From positions 111,606 to 175,605 of the forward strand of contig CAMBSK010000001.1 in NCBI GenBank assembly GCA_945870575.1: a stretch of DNA of 64,000 nt, in the 5' to 3' direction. Below are positions 1 to 9,942 of this stretch, in pieces (the first letter of the stretch is position 1; every line of letters begins with the position of its first letter). Origin of the DNA: Bordetella parapertussis. Lineage in GTDB: Bacteria > Pseudomonadota > Gammaproteobacteria > Burkholderiales > Burkholderiaceae_C. The notes beneath the pieces are model-generated. The model was not told the DNA's origin, did no database searches, and was given only the letters and a program-made list of their open reading frames with translations. The translations under genes were made by a program, and so were the position numbers.

Positions 1-914
1 ATCTCTGCAAAGCTCATTTGGTCGGCGTTACGCAGTATGGGCACCACCAAACCGCGCGGTGAACCGACAGCGATGCCGATGTCGAAATAGCCATGGTAAA
101 CAATGTCGTTGCCGTCAACCGAAGCGTTGAGCACCGGGTATTTTTTCAGCGCATGTACCGCGGCTTTGACAAAGAAGCTCATGAAGCCGATCTTCACGCC
201 GTGTTCTTTTTCGAATTTTTCCTGAAAGCGCTTGCGCATTTCCATGACTGGGGCCATGTTGATTTCGTTGAACGTGGTCAGAATGGCGTTGGTCGATTGG
301 GATTGCAGCAATCGCTCGGCCACGCGGGCACGCAAGCGGCTCATGGGCACGCGTTGCTCTGGGCGTTCGCCGAGGTTCACAGACGGGCCAACAACTTGCG
401 GCAACACCTTGGTGGGCGCGCCAGTTGGTATGACCGCAGGCGCCGGTTTGACACCGGCAGCCACTGCACCCAGCACATCGCCTTTGGTGACGCGACCGTC
501 CTTGCCGGTGCCAATGACTGAACCGGCAGCCATTTGCTTATCCGCCATCAATTTGGCGGCGGCAGGCATGAGCACATCCGACTTGGATGAAGAGGATAGG
601 GCAGCAGCAGGTGCAGCGACAGAAGCTGCAACAGTAGCAGTTGCCGCAGGCGCCGCGCCAGCAGTTGCAGTGGCAGCGGTGTCAATGCGCGCTATCAATT
701 GATCTGCCATGACCATGCTGCCATCCGCGCAAAGAATTTCAACCAACACACCGGCAGACGGCGCGGGCACTTCGAGCACGACTTTGTCGGTTTCGACGTC
801 AATGAGGATTTCGTCGGCGCTGACTGATTCACCGACTTTCTTTTTCCATTGCAACAAAGTGGCTTCTGCCACCGATTCTGATAACTGGGGGACTTTGACT
901 TCTACGATAGACAT
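1..914 (-). CDS. odhB: Dihydrolipoyl succinyltransferase, E2 of 2-oxoglutarate dehydrogenase (3' end cut by window)
   Basis: E2 core of the 2-oxoglutarate dehydrogenase complex; it carries succinyl groups on a lipoyl arm to CoA in the TCA cycle. About 304 residues are visible. An N-terminal lipoyl domain has the lipoylated lysine in ETDK (K44), followed by an Ala-rich flexible linker, a small E1/E3-binding domain (about 105-145) and the start of the catalytic domain. The window edge removes the rest, including the HxxxD active site. The first pair of residues MS and the lipoyl motif fix the start at 914. It lies 55 bases downstream of sucA on the same strand, as expected for a sucA-odhB operon. 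The lipoyl sequence (LSESV) is of the succinyl rather than acetyl type. Confidence 0.95.
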   Translation of the reverse strand, partial: MSIVEVKVPQLSESVAEATLLQWKKKVGESVSADEILIDVETDKVVLEVPAPSAGVLVEILCADGSMVMADQLIARIDTAATATAGAAPAATATVAASVAAPAAALSSSSKSDVLMPAAAKLMADKQMAAGSVIGTGKDGRVTKGDVLGAVAAGVKPAPAVIPTGAPTKVLPQVVGPSVNLGERPEQRVPMSRLRARVAERLLQSQSTNAILTTFNEINMAPVMEMRKRFQEKFEKEHGVKIGFMSFFVKAAVHALKKYPVLNASVDGNDIVYHGYFDIGIAVGSPRGLVVPILRNADQMSFAE

Positions 915-969
915 GTTGAATTCCTGAATAAATGACAGACACCAAGCAAGCGCTGAAAAGCGCCCCTGC

Positions 970-3849
970 TTATTTGGTCAATATGAAACCTTTGAGACGG
1001 CCGAACGCACCATCGACCAGAGCTTTTTGCTGTTCCTGATGCAAATGCGAATAGCCAACAGCGGGTGAGGCGGATGCGGCGCGGCCGCTGTAACCCAGTT
1101 TCTGGCCGGAGGCCATGTTTTCAAACAAGTAGTGCTGCACAAAAAACCAGGCACCCTGGTTTTGCGGTTCGTCCTGACACCAGACCACCTCGATGGCGTT
1201 CGGGTATTTTTTCAACTCGGCGGCAAACACTTTGTGCGGGAACGGATAGATCTGTTCTAGGCGCAACAACACCGTGTCGTCATGCCCGCCCTCTTCGCGT
1301 TTTTTGGACAAGTCGTAATACACCTTACCGGAGCAGATCACGATTCGTTTGATCTTGTCTGCCTTCAGGTCTTTGGACTCAGGAATGATGGTCTGAAAAC
1401 CGCCCTTGGTGAACTCGGACACCGGAGACGCGGCATCCTTGTGACGCAACAAAGATTTGGGCGTGAAGATGATCAAGGGCTTGCGCAGATTGCGAACCAT
1501 TTGACGGCGCAGCACGTGGAAGATTTGGCTGGCCGTGGTGGGCTGCACGATTTGCATATTGGTGTCTGCCGCCAACTGCATGAACCGCTCGACACGCGCT
1601 GAACTGTGCTCGGGGCCTTGGCCTTCGTAGCCGTGCGGCAGCATGAGGGTGATGCCGTTCACACGGCCCCATTTCACTTCGCCGGAGGCGATGAACTGGT
1701 CGATCACCACTTGCGCGCCATTGGCGAAATCGCCAAATTGCGCTTCCCAGATCACCAGTGTGTTCGGATCATTGGAGGCATAGCCGTATTCAAAACCGAG
1801 TACCGCTTCTTCAGAAAGAATGGAGTCGATGACGGTGAAAGGAGCCTGGTTATCCGCCGCGTTTTGCAATGGAATGTAGGTGCCTGTGTCCCACTTTTCG
1901 CGGTTCTGATCGTGGATCACGGCGTGGCGGTGCGTGAAGGTGCCACGGCCTGAATCCTCACCGGACAAACGCACCGGAAAACCACTTGCCACCAGCGAAG
2001 CAAATGCCATGTGCTCACCCATGCCCCAGTCCACTGGCAGATCACCCCGACCCATGGCAGCGCGGTCATCCAGCACTTTTTTAACCAGCGAATGCGGTGT
2101 CACACCCGGCGGCAAGGTGGTGATGCGTTCTGCCAATCTCTTCCATTCGCCCATGGGCAATGCTGTGTCCGCGGCATCTGTCCATTTCTTGCCAAGGAAC
2201 GGACTCCAATCTACCGTGAACTTGGTTTTGAAGTTGGTCAACACCGGTTCGGAGGTGTTTTTGCCCGCGTCGAGTGCAGCGCGGAAAGTTTTCACCATAT
2301 CGTCACCAATACTCTCGCCCAAGCCTTGAGCGCTGAGGCGCTCCGCATACAGCTTGCGCGTACCCGGGTGAGCCGCAATCTTTTTGTACATCAAAGGCTG
2401 CGTCAGACTGGGCGTGTCCTGTTCGTTGTGTCCGAGCTTTCGAAAGCAAGTAATGTCAACCACCACGTCCTGGCTGAAAGTCATGCGGTATTCGAGCGCA
2501 AGTTGGGTGGCCAGAACGACTGCTTCGGGATCATCGGCATTCACATGCAACACAGGAGCTTCAACCATTTTGACGATGTCGGTACAAAACGCAGATGAGC
2601 GCATGTCACGCGGGTCAGAGGTGGTGAAACCTATCTGGTTATTGATGATGATGTGAACCGTGCCGCCCGTGGTGTAACCCCGGGTCTGGGCCAGTGCCAA
2701 GGTTTCCTGATTGACGCCTTGTCCACCGAAAGCCGCGTCTCCATGCACCAGCACTGGTAATACTTGTGAACCGCGAGGGTCATCGCGCCGATCCATGCGT
2801 GAACGCACCGAGCCTTCGACCACGGGGTTGACGATTTCCAAATGCGAGGGGTTAAAAGCCAGGGACAAATGAACAGGACCGCCAGCGGTAGAAACGTCCG
2901 AACTGAAGCCCTGGTGGTATTTCACGTCACCGGCCGGTAATTCCTCTGGCGCGGTATGGTCAAACTCGGCAAACAAATCTTTGGGCATCTTTCCCATGAT
3001 GTTGACCAGCACATTCAAGCGACCGCGATGAGCCATGCCTATGACGACTTCTTGCACGCCCTGCGTGCCGGCGGCCTGAATCAATTCATCCATGGCAGCG
3101 ATAAAGCTTTCACCGCCTTCGAGTGAAAAGCGTTTTTGGCCGACATACTTGGTGTGCAGATAGCGCTCCAAACCTTCGGCTGCAGTCAGTCGATCCAGAA
3201 TGTGTTTTTTCTTCTCAATCGAAAATTGCGGGTGACTGCGAATGCTTTCCAGCTTTTCTTGCCACCAGCGTTTTTGCCGCATATCGGTGGTGTACATGTA
3301 CTCCGCACCCAGCGTGCCGCAATAGGTCTGGCGCAAAGCGTTGAGCAGCTCACGCAGACTCATGCGGTCTTTGCCAAAGAAGGTGTTGCTGGTGTCGAAC
3401 ACAGTTTCCTGGTCGGCATCGCTGAAGCCGTAGAACGAGGGCTCGAGTTCTGGGATGTCGGGGCGGCCAGTGCGTTGCAGCGGGTCGAGATTGGCCCATA
3501 ACTGGCCGACATTGCGGTAAGCCGCGATCAATTGTTGAACTGCGGTGCGCTTGCGACCCATTTCCTGGTCGGCGCTGGCCATGACCACACGCGTGCCGCC
3601 TTGCTTGGCGCGCTCGGCAAACGCATTAATCACCGGGAGGTGAGGCACATCCTTGGTTTGACTGCCGTCAACAGCAGGCACATGCTGAAGCGCGTCAAAG
3701 TACTGACGCCACGAGTCGGGTACGCTGCCGGGGTTGAGGAGATAGTTTTCATACATCTCTTCAACATAGGGCGCGTTGCCGCCGAAGAGATAAGTGTTGC
3801 CTGCATAGGCTAGATAGACGGACGAACCCGTCTGCGGTGAATCGCTCAT
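970..3849 (-). CDS. sucA: 2-oxoglutarate dehydrogenase E1 component
   Basis: Thiamine-diphosphate-dependent decarboxylase that starts the 2-oxoglutarate dehydrogenase reaction. The product is 959 residues, normal for the family. The N-terminal E2-binding stretch (SSVYLAYAGNTYLF, YENYL) is present, as are the HRGRLNVL segment, the ThDP motif GDAAF at residues 370-374 and a C-terminal transketolase-like region (EAQFGDFANGAQ). The frame is open 61 codons further upstream to 4032, but the ATG at 3849 has a strong GGAGGT ribosome site just before it and begins a conserved N-terminus (MSDSP), so it is preferred. odhB follows, and prpE lies upstream on the same strand with a 136-base gap. Confidence 0.97.
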   Translation of the reverse strand: MSDSPQTGSSVYLAYAGNTYLFGGNAPYVEEMYENYLLNPGSVPDSWRQYFDALQHVPAVDGSQTKDVPHLPVINAFAERAKQGGTRVVMASADQEMGRKRTAVQQLIAAYRNVGQLWANLDPLQRTGRPDIPELEPSFYGFSDADQETVFDTSNTFFGKDRMSLRELLNALRQTYCGTLGAEYMYTTDMRQKRWWQEKLESIRSHPQFSIEKKKHILDRLTAAEGLERYLHTKYVGQKRFSLEGGESFIAAMDELIQAAGTQGVQEVVIGMAHRGRLNVLVNIMGKMPKDLFAEFDHTAPEELPAGDVKYHQGFSSDVSTAGGPVHLSLAFNPSHLEIVNPVVEGSVRSRMDRRDDPRGSQVLPVLVHGDAAFGGQGVNQETLALAQTRGYTTGGTVHIIINNQIGFTTSDPRDMRSSAFCTDIVKMVEAPVLHVNADDPEAVVLATQLALEYRMTFSQDVVVDITCFRKLGHNEQDTPSLTQPLMYKKIAAHPGTRKLYAERLSAQGLGESIGDDMVKTFRAALDAGKNTSEPVLTNFKTKFTVDWSPFLGKKWTDAADTALPMGEWKRLAERITTLPPGVTPHSLVKKVLDDRAAMGRGDLPVDWGMGEHMAFASLVASGFPVRLSGEDSGRGTFTHRHAVIHDQNREKWDTGTYIPLQNAADNQAPFTVIDSILSEEAVLGFEYGYASNDPNTLVIWEAQFGDFANGAQVVIDQFIASGEVKWGRVNGITLMLPHGYEGQGPEHSSARVERFMQLAADTNMQIVQPTTASQIFHVLRRQMVRNLRKPLIIFTPKSLLRHKDAASPVSEFTKGGFQTIIPESKDLKADKIKRIVICSGKVYYDLSKKREEGGHDDTVLLRLEQIYPFPHKVFAAELKKYPNAIEVVWCQDEPQNQGAWFFVQHYLFENMASGQKLGYSGRAASASPAVGYSHLHQEQQKALVDGAFGRLKGFILTK

Positions 3850-3860
3850 TGCTGACCTCC

Positions 3861-3877
3861 GTTTCCCTGCAGGAAAC
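3861..3877 (-). promoter_or_regulatory. Small inverted repeat in the sucA leader
   Basis: GTTTCC and GGAAAC arms flank CTGCA directly upstream of the sucA ribosome site. It could be an mRNA hairpin or an operator in the sucA 5' region; nothing identifies a regulator. Confidence 0.3.
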
Positions 3878-3985
3878 ATAAGCTTGGTTGATGAACCCTC
3901 CGTGACACGGCTGAACCGGATAACGGATGCAACCGGCACCTTGGATAACGCCGGTATGTATTGACATTGTGCCACTAACTGGCGG

Positions 3986-5878
3986 TCAGCCCAGTTGCTG
4001 CCTGATCTGTTGCAACGGTGTGGCGTCATCAATCGTCGTCAAGTCGCCGGGGTCGCGTTTTTCGCAAACTGCTTGTATCGCCCGGCGCAACAGCTTGCCG
4101 TTGCGGGTTTTGGGCAGCAAGCTCAGAAACAATACCCGCGACGGCCTGGCCACAGCGCCCAACTGGCTGTCGACAAGTTTCATGATTTCACCCTCTAACT
4201 TCAAGCATGCAGCCGCGTCACCCAGCGCGCTAGCGTCCTTTGCCACCACAAATGCCATGGCAACCTGGCCTTTCAAATCATCAGCCACGCCAACCACCGC
4301 CACCTCAGCCACATTCGGATGGCTGGAAATGCTTTCCTCGATTTCCCGCGTACCCAAACGGTGACCGGCGACGTTGATCACGTCATCCGTGCGGCCAAGA
4401 ATGTAGAAATAACCGTCTTTGTCGCGCACCCCCCAATCAAACGTGGAATACACCAGCTTGCCAGGTACGCTTTGCCAATAGGTTTTGACAAAACGATCAT
4501 CGTCGCCCCATAGGGTTTGCAAGCAGCCCGGCGGCAACGGTCCTTCTATGACCACCACGCCTTTTTCGTTGGCACCGGTGAGTTCTTCACCTGTGCTGTC
4601 GCTCAAGAGCTTCACGTTAAAGCCATACATAGGCACGCCCGGGCTGCCGAACTTGCTGGTCATTTTTTGTACGCCATTGGCCACGGTCAAAATAGGCCAG
4701 CCTGTTTCGGTCTGCCAATAGTTATCGATGATGGGTTTACCCAGTCCGTCAGCAATCCATTGAGCCGTCGGTTCATCCAAGGGTTCACCAGCCAAATACA
4801 AAGCTTTGAGGCTGGAGATATCGTATTTGGACAGCAGCGCAGGATCCTGCTTTTTCAATACTCTCACCGCCGTCGGGGCGCTGAACATGTGTGTGACTTT
4901 GTATTTTTCAACCAATTCCCACCAGACACCGCCGTGCGGGCGGGTCGGCAAACCTTCGTACATGAGCGTCGCCATGCCAGCGATCAAGGGCCCGTAAATG
5001 ATGTAACTGTGACCGACCACCCAACCAATGTCGCTGGTGCTGAAATAGACCTCGCCGGGTTTGCCTTCAAAAATATGCTGCATGCTGGCAGCCAAGGCCA
5101 CGGTGTATCCGCCGGTGTCGCGTTGCACTCCCTTGGGCTTGCCAGTGGTGCCCGAGGTGTACAAGGTGTAACTCGGGTGAGCACTGTCCAGCCAGACACA
5201 GGGCACGCGCGCATTCAAATGCTGCTGACGCAAGGCTGCGTAACCTTGGTCGCGCCCCGGCACAGTGGTGAACGCCGACAAACCGCGGTCCACCATCAAC
5301 ACTGCAGACGGTTTGTGCTGACTGAGTGAAATGGCTTCATCCAACAGCGGTTTGTAGGGCACCACCTTGCCGCCGCGCGAACCCGCGTCTGCGCTGATGA
5401 TCAGCACCGGGCTGGCATCATCTATGCGGGTGGCCAGCGAATGCGAAGCAAAACCACCGAACACCACCGAATGAACCGCGCCTATGCGCACACAAGCCAG
5501 CATGGCAAAAGCAGCCTCGGCAATCATTGGCATATAAATCAGCACACGGTCGCCCTGCTTCACGCCCAGGCTTTGCAAGATGGCCGCCATGCGCTGCACT
5601 TCGTCGCTGAGTTGCGCAAAACTGTAGGTGACTTCCACACCGGTCTCGGTAGACACGTATATCAAAGCAGCTTGATTGGCCCGGTCTTTCAAATGCCGGT
5701 CTACCGCGTTGTGGCACAAATTGGTCTGACCGCCTTGGTACCAGTTGGCAAAAGGCGGTTTGCTGTAGTCGCAAATTTGCGTAGGCTTGACCTGCCAGTC
5801 AATCAATCCGGCCTGCTCTGCCCAAAAGGCATCAGGTTCATTCAGGGATCGTTGGTAAAAACTGGCGTAATTATTCAC
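3986..5878 (-). CDS. prpE: Propionyl-CoA synthetase (acyl-CoA ligase)
   Basis: ATP-dependent acyl-CoA ligase of the ANL superfamily that activates propionate (and often acrylate or acetate) to its CoA thioester in the cytosol. The 630-residue length fits PrpE. The N-terminus carries the acetyl-CoA-synthetase NTD pattern (FYQRSLNEPDAFW, NWYQGGQTNLCHNAVDRH). The phosphate-binding motif YTSGTTGKPKG is at 240-250, WWQTETGWP-like adenylation residues appear as YWQTETGWP, and the C-terminal RNGKLLRR holds the lysine usually acetylated for control. The short N-terminus and YQGG motif favour PrpE over Acs. An isochorismatase-family gene and acuI lie just upstream on the same strand, suggesting joint C3-acid metabolism. 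Confidence 0.9.
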   Translation of the reverse strand: MNNYASFYQRSLNEPDAFWAEQAGLIDWQVKPTQICDYSKPPFANWYQGGQTNLCHNAVDRHLKDRANQAALIYVSTETGVEVTYSFAQLSDEVQRMAAILQSLGVKQGDRVLIYMPMIAEAAFAMLACVRIGAVHSVVFGGFASHSLATRIDDASPVLIISADAGSRGGKVVPYKPLLDEAISLSQHKPSAVLMVDRGLSAFTTVPGRDQGYAALRQQHLNARVPCVWLDSAHPSYTLYTSGTTGKPKGVQRDTGGYTVALAASMQHIFEGKPGEVYFSTSDIGWVVGHSYIIYGPLIAGMATLMYEGLPTRPHGGVWWELVEKYKVTHMFSAPTAVRVLKKQDPALLSKYDISSLKALYLAGEPLDEPTAQWIADGLGKPIIDNYWQTETGWPILTVANGVQKMTSKFGSPGVPMYGFNVKLLSDSTGEELTGANEKGVVVIEGPLPPGCLQTLWGDDDRFVKTYWQSVPGKLVYSTFDWGVRDKDGYFYILGRTDDVINVAGHRLGTREIEESISSHPNVAEVAVVGVADDLKGQVAMAFVVAKDASALGDAAACLKLEGEIMKLVDSQLGAVARPSRVLFLSLLPKTRNGKLLRRAIQAVCEKRDPGDLTTIDDATPLQQIRQQLG

Positions 5879-5900
5879 AGCGTATCTCCGGGGGACGTTG

Positions 5901-6506
5901 TTATTTGATCAATGCTTGTATGTCTTTGAAATGCTCATGCTCAGCGCTGCGCAACCATTCAAACAAGACCATTTCAGTGGTCAGCAATTCGGCCCCGGCT
6001 GCGGCCAAACGGTCATAGGCTGCGTCACGGTTACGCTCGGTGCGCGACGTGCACGCATCCGTTACCACCCACACTTCGAATTCATCTTCCAGCAAATCCA
6101 AAGCGGTCTGCATCAGACACACATGCGCCTCCACACCTGCCAGCACTATGCTTGCCGGTGCATCTGCGGCTACAGCGGGTTTTTGCAAATGCTTGGGCAG
6201 GCTGCGCGCGTTGCCTGCCGGTTTGGTTTTGACCTCAGGCCGCAACCATTCCACCAGTCCTTCTTCGCAGGCGCTGAATTGCATTTTGGCCAAGGTTTGT
6301 TTGAACAAAGCTTTCATTGCGGCAGGGTTGCTGCCCAGCTTGCCCGGGTTTTGCTCGGTGCCCCAGACCGGCACCGACAACACATGTGCGGCTTGCGCCA
6401 AGCGCATGGCGTTGGCCAGGCAGGCGTCACCTTGAAACAAGGCCGGCATCAAGCGCTCCTGGTAATCAATGAGCACGAGTTGGGAATCTTCAGCGTCTAG
6501 CAACAT
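5901..6506 (-). CDS. Isochorismatase-family cysteine hydrolase
   Basis: Cytosolic alpha/beta cysteine hydrolase of the isochorismatase/YcaC-like family, 201 residues. The N-terminal aspartate lies in LVLIDYQERLM, and the nucleophilic cysteine is in the GVEAHVCLMQTAL segment. The substrate cannot be read from sequence: relatives hydrolyse amides, carbamates or isochorismate, and many are of unknown role. It begins 3 bases after the acuI stop and ends 22 bases before prpE, so the three genes are probably co-transcribed. Confidence 0.85.
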   Translation of the reverse strand: MLLDAEDSQLVLIDYQERLMPALFQGDACLANAMRLAQAAHVLSVPVWGTEQNPGKLGSNPAAMKALFKQTLAKMQFSACEEGLVEWLRPEVKTKPAGNARSLPKHLQKPAVAADAPASIVLAGVEAHVCLMQTALDLLEDEFEVWVVTDACTSRTERNRDAAYDRLAAAGAELLTTEMVLFEWLRSAEHEHFKDIQALIK

Positions 6507-6509
6507 AAT

Positions 6510-7484
6510 TTAAATCTTCACCACAATGCGGCCGCGCACCTGACCAGCCATCAGCGCATGGGCTTTTTCTACCGCCTGATCCAACGTGATTTCTTCGATC
6601 ATGCTCTCCAACTTGGCCGTATCCAGATCCTGCGCCAATCTGTCCCAGGCAAGCTGTCGCAAGGACAACGGTGCCATCACCGAATCCACGCCGATCAAAC
6701 GCACGTTGCGCAAAATAAACGGCATGACCGTGGTTGGTAAATCCATGCCCTGGGCCAGTCCGCAGGCGGCTACTGCGCCGCCGTAACGGGTCTGGGCCAG
6801 CGCATTGGCCAGGGTATGCGAACCGACGGCGTCGACCACTCCGGCCCAGCGTTCTTTTTGAAACGGTTTACCGGCTGCCGACAATTCAGCGCGGTCCATG
6901 ATGCTTTGCGCGCCCAAGCTTTTCAAATACGCTTCTTCGCTGGCTTTGCCGGTGGCGGCTACCACTTGGTAACCGAGCTTGGCAAGCAAAGCCACAGCCA
7001 CACTGCCTACCCCCCCAGTGGCTCCGGTCACCAGCACTTCACCTTTACCAGCTTGCACGCCTTGCTGCTCCAAAGCCATCACGCACAACATGGCCGTATA
7101 CCCAGCGGTGCCTATGGCCATGGCCTGGCGCGGCGTGAAGGCCTTGGGCAACTTGACCAGCCAATCGCCTTTCAATCTTGCTTGCTCAGACAAACAACCC
7201 CAGTGGGTTTCGCCTACACCCCAGCCGTTGTGTACGAAATGATCGCCTGCTTTCCAATCGGCGTGAGTGGAAGAAATGACCGAACCAGCACCATCAATGC
7301 CGGCCACCATCGGCCAGACGCGCACCACCGGGCTTTTGTTGGTGATGGCTAAGCCCTCTTTGTAATTCAGTGTTGAATAAGCCACCTGCACATGCACATC
7401 GGCATCAGGTAAACGGTTTTCTTCCAGCGATTGGACGGTTGCGTTGAATGTGGGTTCTTTGTCGAGGACGAGGGCACGAAACAT
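6510..7484 (-). CDS. acuI: Acrylyl-CoA reductase (AcuI/YhdH-type MDR oxidoreductase)
   Basis: NADPH-dependent medium-chain reductase that converts acryloyl-CoA to propionyl-CoA, which removes a toxic electrophile. The 324-residue product begins MFRALVLDK, typical of AcuI/YhdH. It has the substrate-side SPVVRVWPMVAGIDGAG stretch and the cofactor-binding GATGGVGSVAV motif, and lacks a catalytic zinc site. The ATG at 7484 is preferred over an upstream extension because it matches family N-termini and has AAGGAA upstream. It is the first gene of a run with the isochorismatase-like gene and prpE, which together could turn acrylate or 3-hydroxypropionate into propionyl-CoA. The NlpC/P60 gene is divergent. 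Confidence 0.88.
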   Translation of the reverse strand: MFRALVLDKEPTFNATVQSLEENRLPDADVHVQVAYSTLNYKEGLAITNKSPVVRVWPMVAGIDGAGSVISSTHADWKAGDHFVHNGWGVGETHWGCLSEQARLKGDWLVKLPKAFTPRQAMAIGTAGYTAMLCVMALEQQGVQAGKGEVLVTGATGGVGSVAVALLAKLGYQVVAATGKASEEAYLKSLGAQSIMDRAELSAAGKPFQKERWAGVVDAVGSHTLANALAQTRYGGAVAACGLAQGMDLPTTVMPFILRNVRLIGVDSVMAPLSLRQLAWDRLAQDLDTAKLESMIEEITLDQAVEKAHALMAGQVRGRIVVKI

Positions 7485-7571
7485 ATGAAATTCCTTAAAT
7501 ACAAATGAAAAGAGATGAGGTGATTGTGCGACAGTCGGCCTACGGTGCCTCAGCCAGTAGAATTGCGGCAT

Positions 7572-8126
7572 ATGCTCAAACTGATACTTGTTGTTTGCCT
7601 CTCCCTAGGTTTCGCGCATGCCGCGCCTGTGGTACCCGAAGAGGATGATCTGGAAAGCTTCATCAACCAGTCGCTGGTTTTGTCGCAGATCAATCACATC
7701 AGCAAAAGTGTAGGCAACCAAACCTCCGATCTGGTGGTCAACGCCATGGGTTTTCTGGGCGTGCCATATAAGCGCGGTGGCAGTACCACCAACGGTTTTG
7801 ATTGCAGCGGCTTTGTTCGAGCCATGTTCGAAAACACGCTGGGTTTGGTGTTGCCGCACAACGCTAAAGCACAAGCGGCTGCCACCCAAACCATAGACAA
7901 GGCCGAATTGCAACCCGGCGATCTGGTGTTTTTCAATACTTTGCGCAAAACTTTTAGCCATGTCGGTATTTATGTCGGCGAAGGCCGCTTCATCCATTCA
8001 CCGCGGTCAGGCGGCGAAGTGCGTATTGAAAACATGTCGGACAGTTATTGGCGCAAACGTTTTAATGGCGCCCGCCGTGTCAGCGCTGGTGCAGTTGCCA
8101 CCCAAGCGGATCCCTCACTGCGCTGA
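7572..8126 (+). CDS. Exported NlpC/P60-family cell-wall peptidase
   Basis: Probable periplasmic peptidoglycan endopeptidase of the NlpC/P60 cysteine-peptidase family, 184 residues. A Sec signal peptide covers about residues 1-17 (cleavage near AHA). The catalytic cysteine is C78 in FDCSGFV, the histidine is H130 in FSHVGIYVG, and a third polar residue is H142 in RFIHSP. The start at 7572 begins the signal peptide; a longer frame from 7524 adds no recognisable sequence. It is divergent from acuI and is followed 23 bases later by the HerA-like ATPase, with which it need not be functionally linked. Confidence 0.9.
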   Translation: MLKLILVVCLSLGFAHAAPVVPEEDDLESFINQSLVLSQINHISKSVGNQTSDLVVNAMGFLGVPYKRGGSTTNGFDCSGFVRAMFENTLGLVLPHNAKAQAAATQTIDKAELQPGDLVFFNTLRKTFSHVGIYVGEGRFIHSPRSGGEVRIENMSDSYWRKRFNGARRVSAGAVATQADPSLR

Positions 8127-8149
8127 ATCCGCACAGCCTGTCGCACGCC

Positions 8150-9676
8150 ATGTCAGACCCCATACTGATCGCCCGCAACAGCAGCACTCAATGTTTTCTG
8201 TTGCCGCAACTGGTTAACCGCCACGGGTTGATTACCGGTGCCACTGGCTCCGGAAAAACCGTTACTTTGCAAACCATGGCCGAAGGTTTATCCCGCATAG
8301 GTGTTCCTGTGTTCATGGCCGATGTCAAAGGCGACCTGACGGGCATGAGTCAGGCCGGTAAGTTGTCTGACAAGATGGCGGCGGTATTGAAAGAGCGCGG
8401 CCTCGACACACCGGCATTTGCCGCCAGTCCGGTCACGCTGTGGGATGTGTTCGGTGAACAAGGCCACCCGGTGCGCGCGACTGTCAGTGACATGGGGCCT
8501 TTGTTGTTGTCGCGCATGTTGAATCTGAACGAGACCCAAGCAGGTGTGCTCAACCTGGTGTTCAAGATCGCGGATGACAACGGCTTGTTGTTGCTCGATT
8601 TGAAAGACCTGCGCGCCATGCTGCAACACGTGAGCGAAAACGCCAAGGATTACACCAGCGAATACGGCAACATCAGCGCCGCCAGCGTAGGCGCGATTCA
8701 ACGTGGCTTGTTGCAGATTGACGCGCAAGGCGGGGACCGCTTCTTTGGCGAACCCATGCTCGACATCCACGATTTCATGCAAACCGACGGCAACGGCCAC
8801 GGTCTGGTGAATATTCTGGCAGCCGACAAGCTGATGAACTCCCCGCGTCTGTACGCCACTTTTTTGCTGTGGATGCTTTCTGAGTTGTTCGAGCAACTGC
8901 CTGAGGTCGGTGACCTGGACAAGCCCAAACTGGTGTTCTTTTTCGACGAAGCGCATTTGCTTTTCAATGAAGCACCCAAAGTCTTGGTTGAACGCATTGA
9001 ACTCGTGGTGCGCCTGGTGCGCTCCAAAGGCGTGGGCGTGTATTTCGTCACACAAAACCCGTTGGACATACCCGACAGTGTGCTGGGCCAGCTCGGCAAC
9101 CGGGTGCAACACGTGTTGCGTGCTTTCACGCCTCGTGACCAAAAAGCAGTGGCGGCAACAGCACAAACCATGCGGCAGAAAAAAGGGCTGGACATTGAAG
9201 CTGCCATCACTGAGCTGGCTGTGGGCGAAGCCCTGGTCAGCCTGCTTGACGAAAAAGGACGCCCCGGCGAAACCGAACGCGTGTTTGTTCTGCCCCCCGG
9301 CAGTCAACTCGGCCCTATTACTTCTGAGCAACGCAAAGTGTTGATGTCTGAATCCCTGGTTGCCGGTGTCTACGAAAAAACCGTGGATCGCGAATCAGCT
9401 TACGAAAAAATCAAAGGACGAGCGCCCGCCATGGACGAGCACGCGGTCAGCCAAGCCAAACAAAGCATGCAAACTGCTGCAACACCTGCTGATAACGGGG
9501 TCATGGGCCAGGTGTCTGAACTTTTGTTCGGCTCCACCGGACCGCGTGGCGGCAGGCATGATGGCGTGGCTCAACTTGTTGTTAGAAGCGCGGTTAGAAC
9601 AGTTGGTTCTGCCATAGGCCGCGAAATCGTACGCGGCGTGCTTGGCGGCCTCTTAGGCGGCAGTCGTCGGCGCTGA
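8150..9676 (+). CDS. HerA-like P-loop ATPase (DUF853/YjgR family)
   Basis: Cytosolic ATPase of the HerA/FtsK superfamily, close to E. coli YjgR, 508 residues. Walker A is GATGSGKT at residues 30-37. Walker B is [11 protein letters not shown] at about 260-270, followed by a sensor-like FVTQNP. A Gly-rich tail ([10 protein letters not shown]) ends the protein, as in family members. The molecular role of YjgR is not settled: related ATPases translocate DNA with nucleases, but no nuclease partner (NurA) or defence gene is adjacent, so this looks like a housekeeping member. An AT-rich gap follows. Confidence 0.9.
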   Translation: MSDPILIARNSSTQCFLLPQLVNRHGLITGATGSGKTVTLQTMAEGLSRIGVPVFMADVKGDLTGMSQAGKLSDKMAAVLKERGLDTPAFAASPVTLWDVFGEQGHPVRATVSDMGPLLLSRMLNLNETQAGVLNLVFKIADDNGLLLLDLKDLRAMLQHVSENAKDYTSEYGNISAASVGAIQRGLLQIDAQGGDRFFGEPMLDIHDFMQTDGNGHGLVNILAADKLMNSPRLYATFLLWMLSELFEQLPEVGDLDKPKLVFFFDEAHLLFNEAPKVLVERIELVVRLVRSKGVGVYFVTQNPLDIPDSVLGQLGNRVQHVLRAFTPRDQKAVAATAQTMRQKKGLDIEAAITELAVGEALVSLLDEKGRPGETERVFVLPPGSQLGPITSEQRKVLMSESLVAGVYEKTVDRESAYEKIKGRAPAMDEHAVSQAKQSMQTAATPADNGVMGQVSELLFGSTGPRGGRHDGVAQLVVRSAVRTVGSAIGREIVRGVLGGLLGGSRRR

Positions 9677-9942
9677 GCCCCCTCGATATAGCTTTAATTT
9701 TAAACTTCTGTCGAATCTCAAAAAATGAGATTTATTTCAGAATTCAATAATTGAATTATTTATTATTCTTCCTATCACTTTGATGGGCATTTTGAATTCG
9801 ATATTCACCTTAGAGTATTTGTCATTTATTCCATTAGGACTGTTGTTTTTGATGATTTGATCATTTTTGTTGATATATTGTGGGTACTGAAGGTTTGACA
9901 GGAATAAACCTTGCCTTTTCCCTTTTTGAAGTTCTGTCCAAC
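9677..9942. other. AT-rich intergenic stretch with two short hairpins
   Basis: No gene is supported here. There is a 7-bp stem AATCTCA/TGAGATT at 9714-9732 and a second AT-rich palindrome at about 9741-9757 (AATTCAAT/ATTGAATT). Neither is followed by a convincing T-tract. The base composition is far more AT-rich than that of the flanking genes. Confidence 0.5.

Noticed and set aside
3850..4032. Longer sucA reading frame starting at 4032
   Set aside because: The extra 61 codons do not resemble the E1 family, and a strong GGAGGT site precedes the ATG at 3849.
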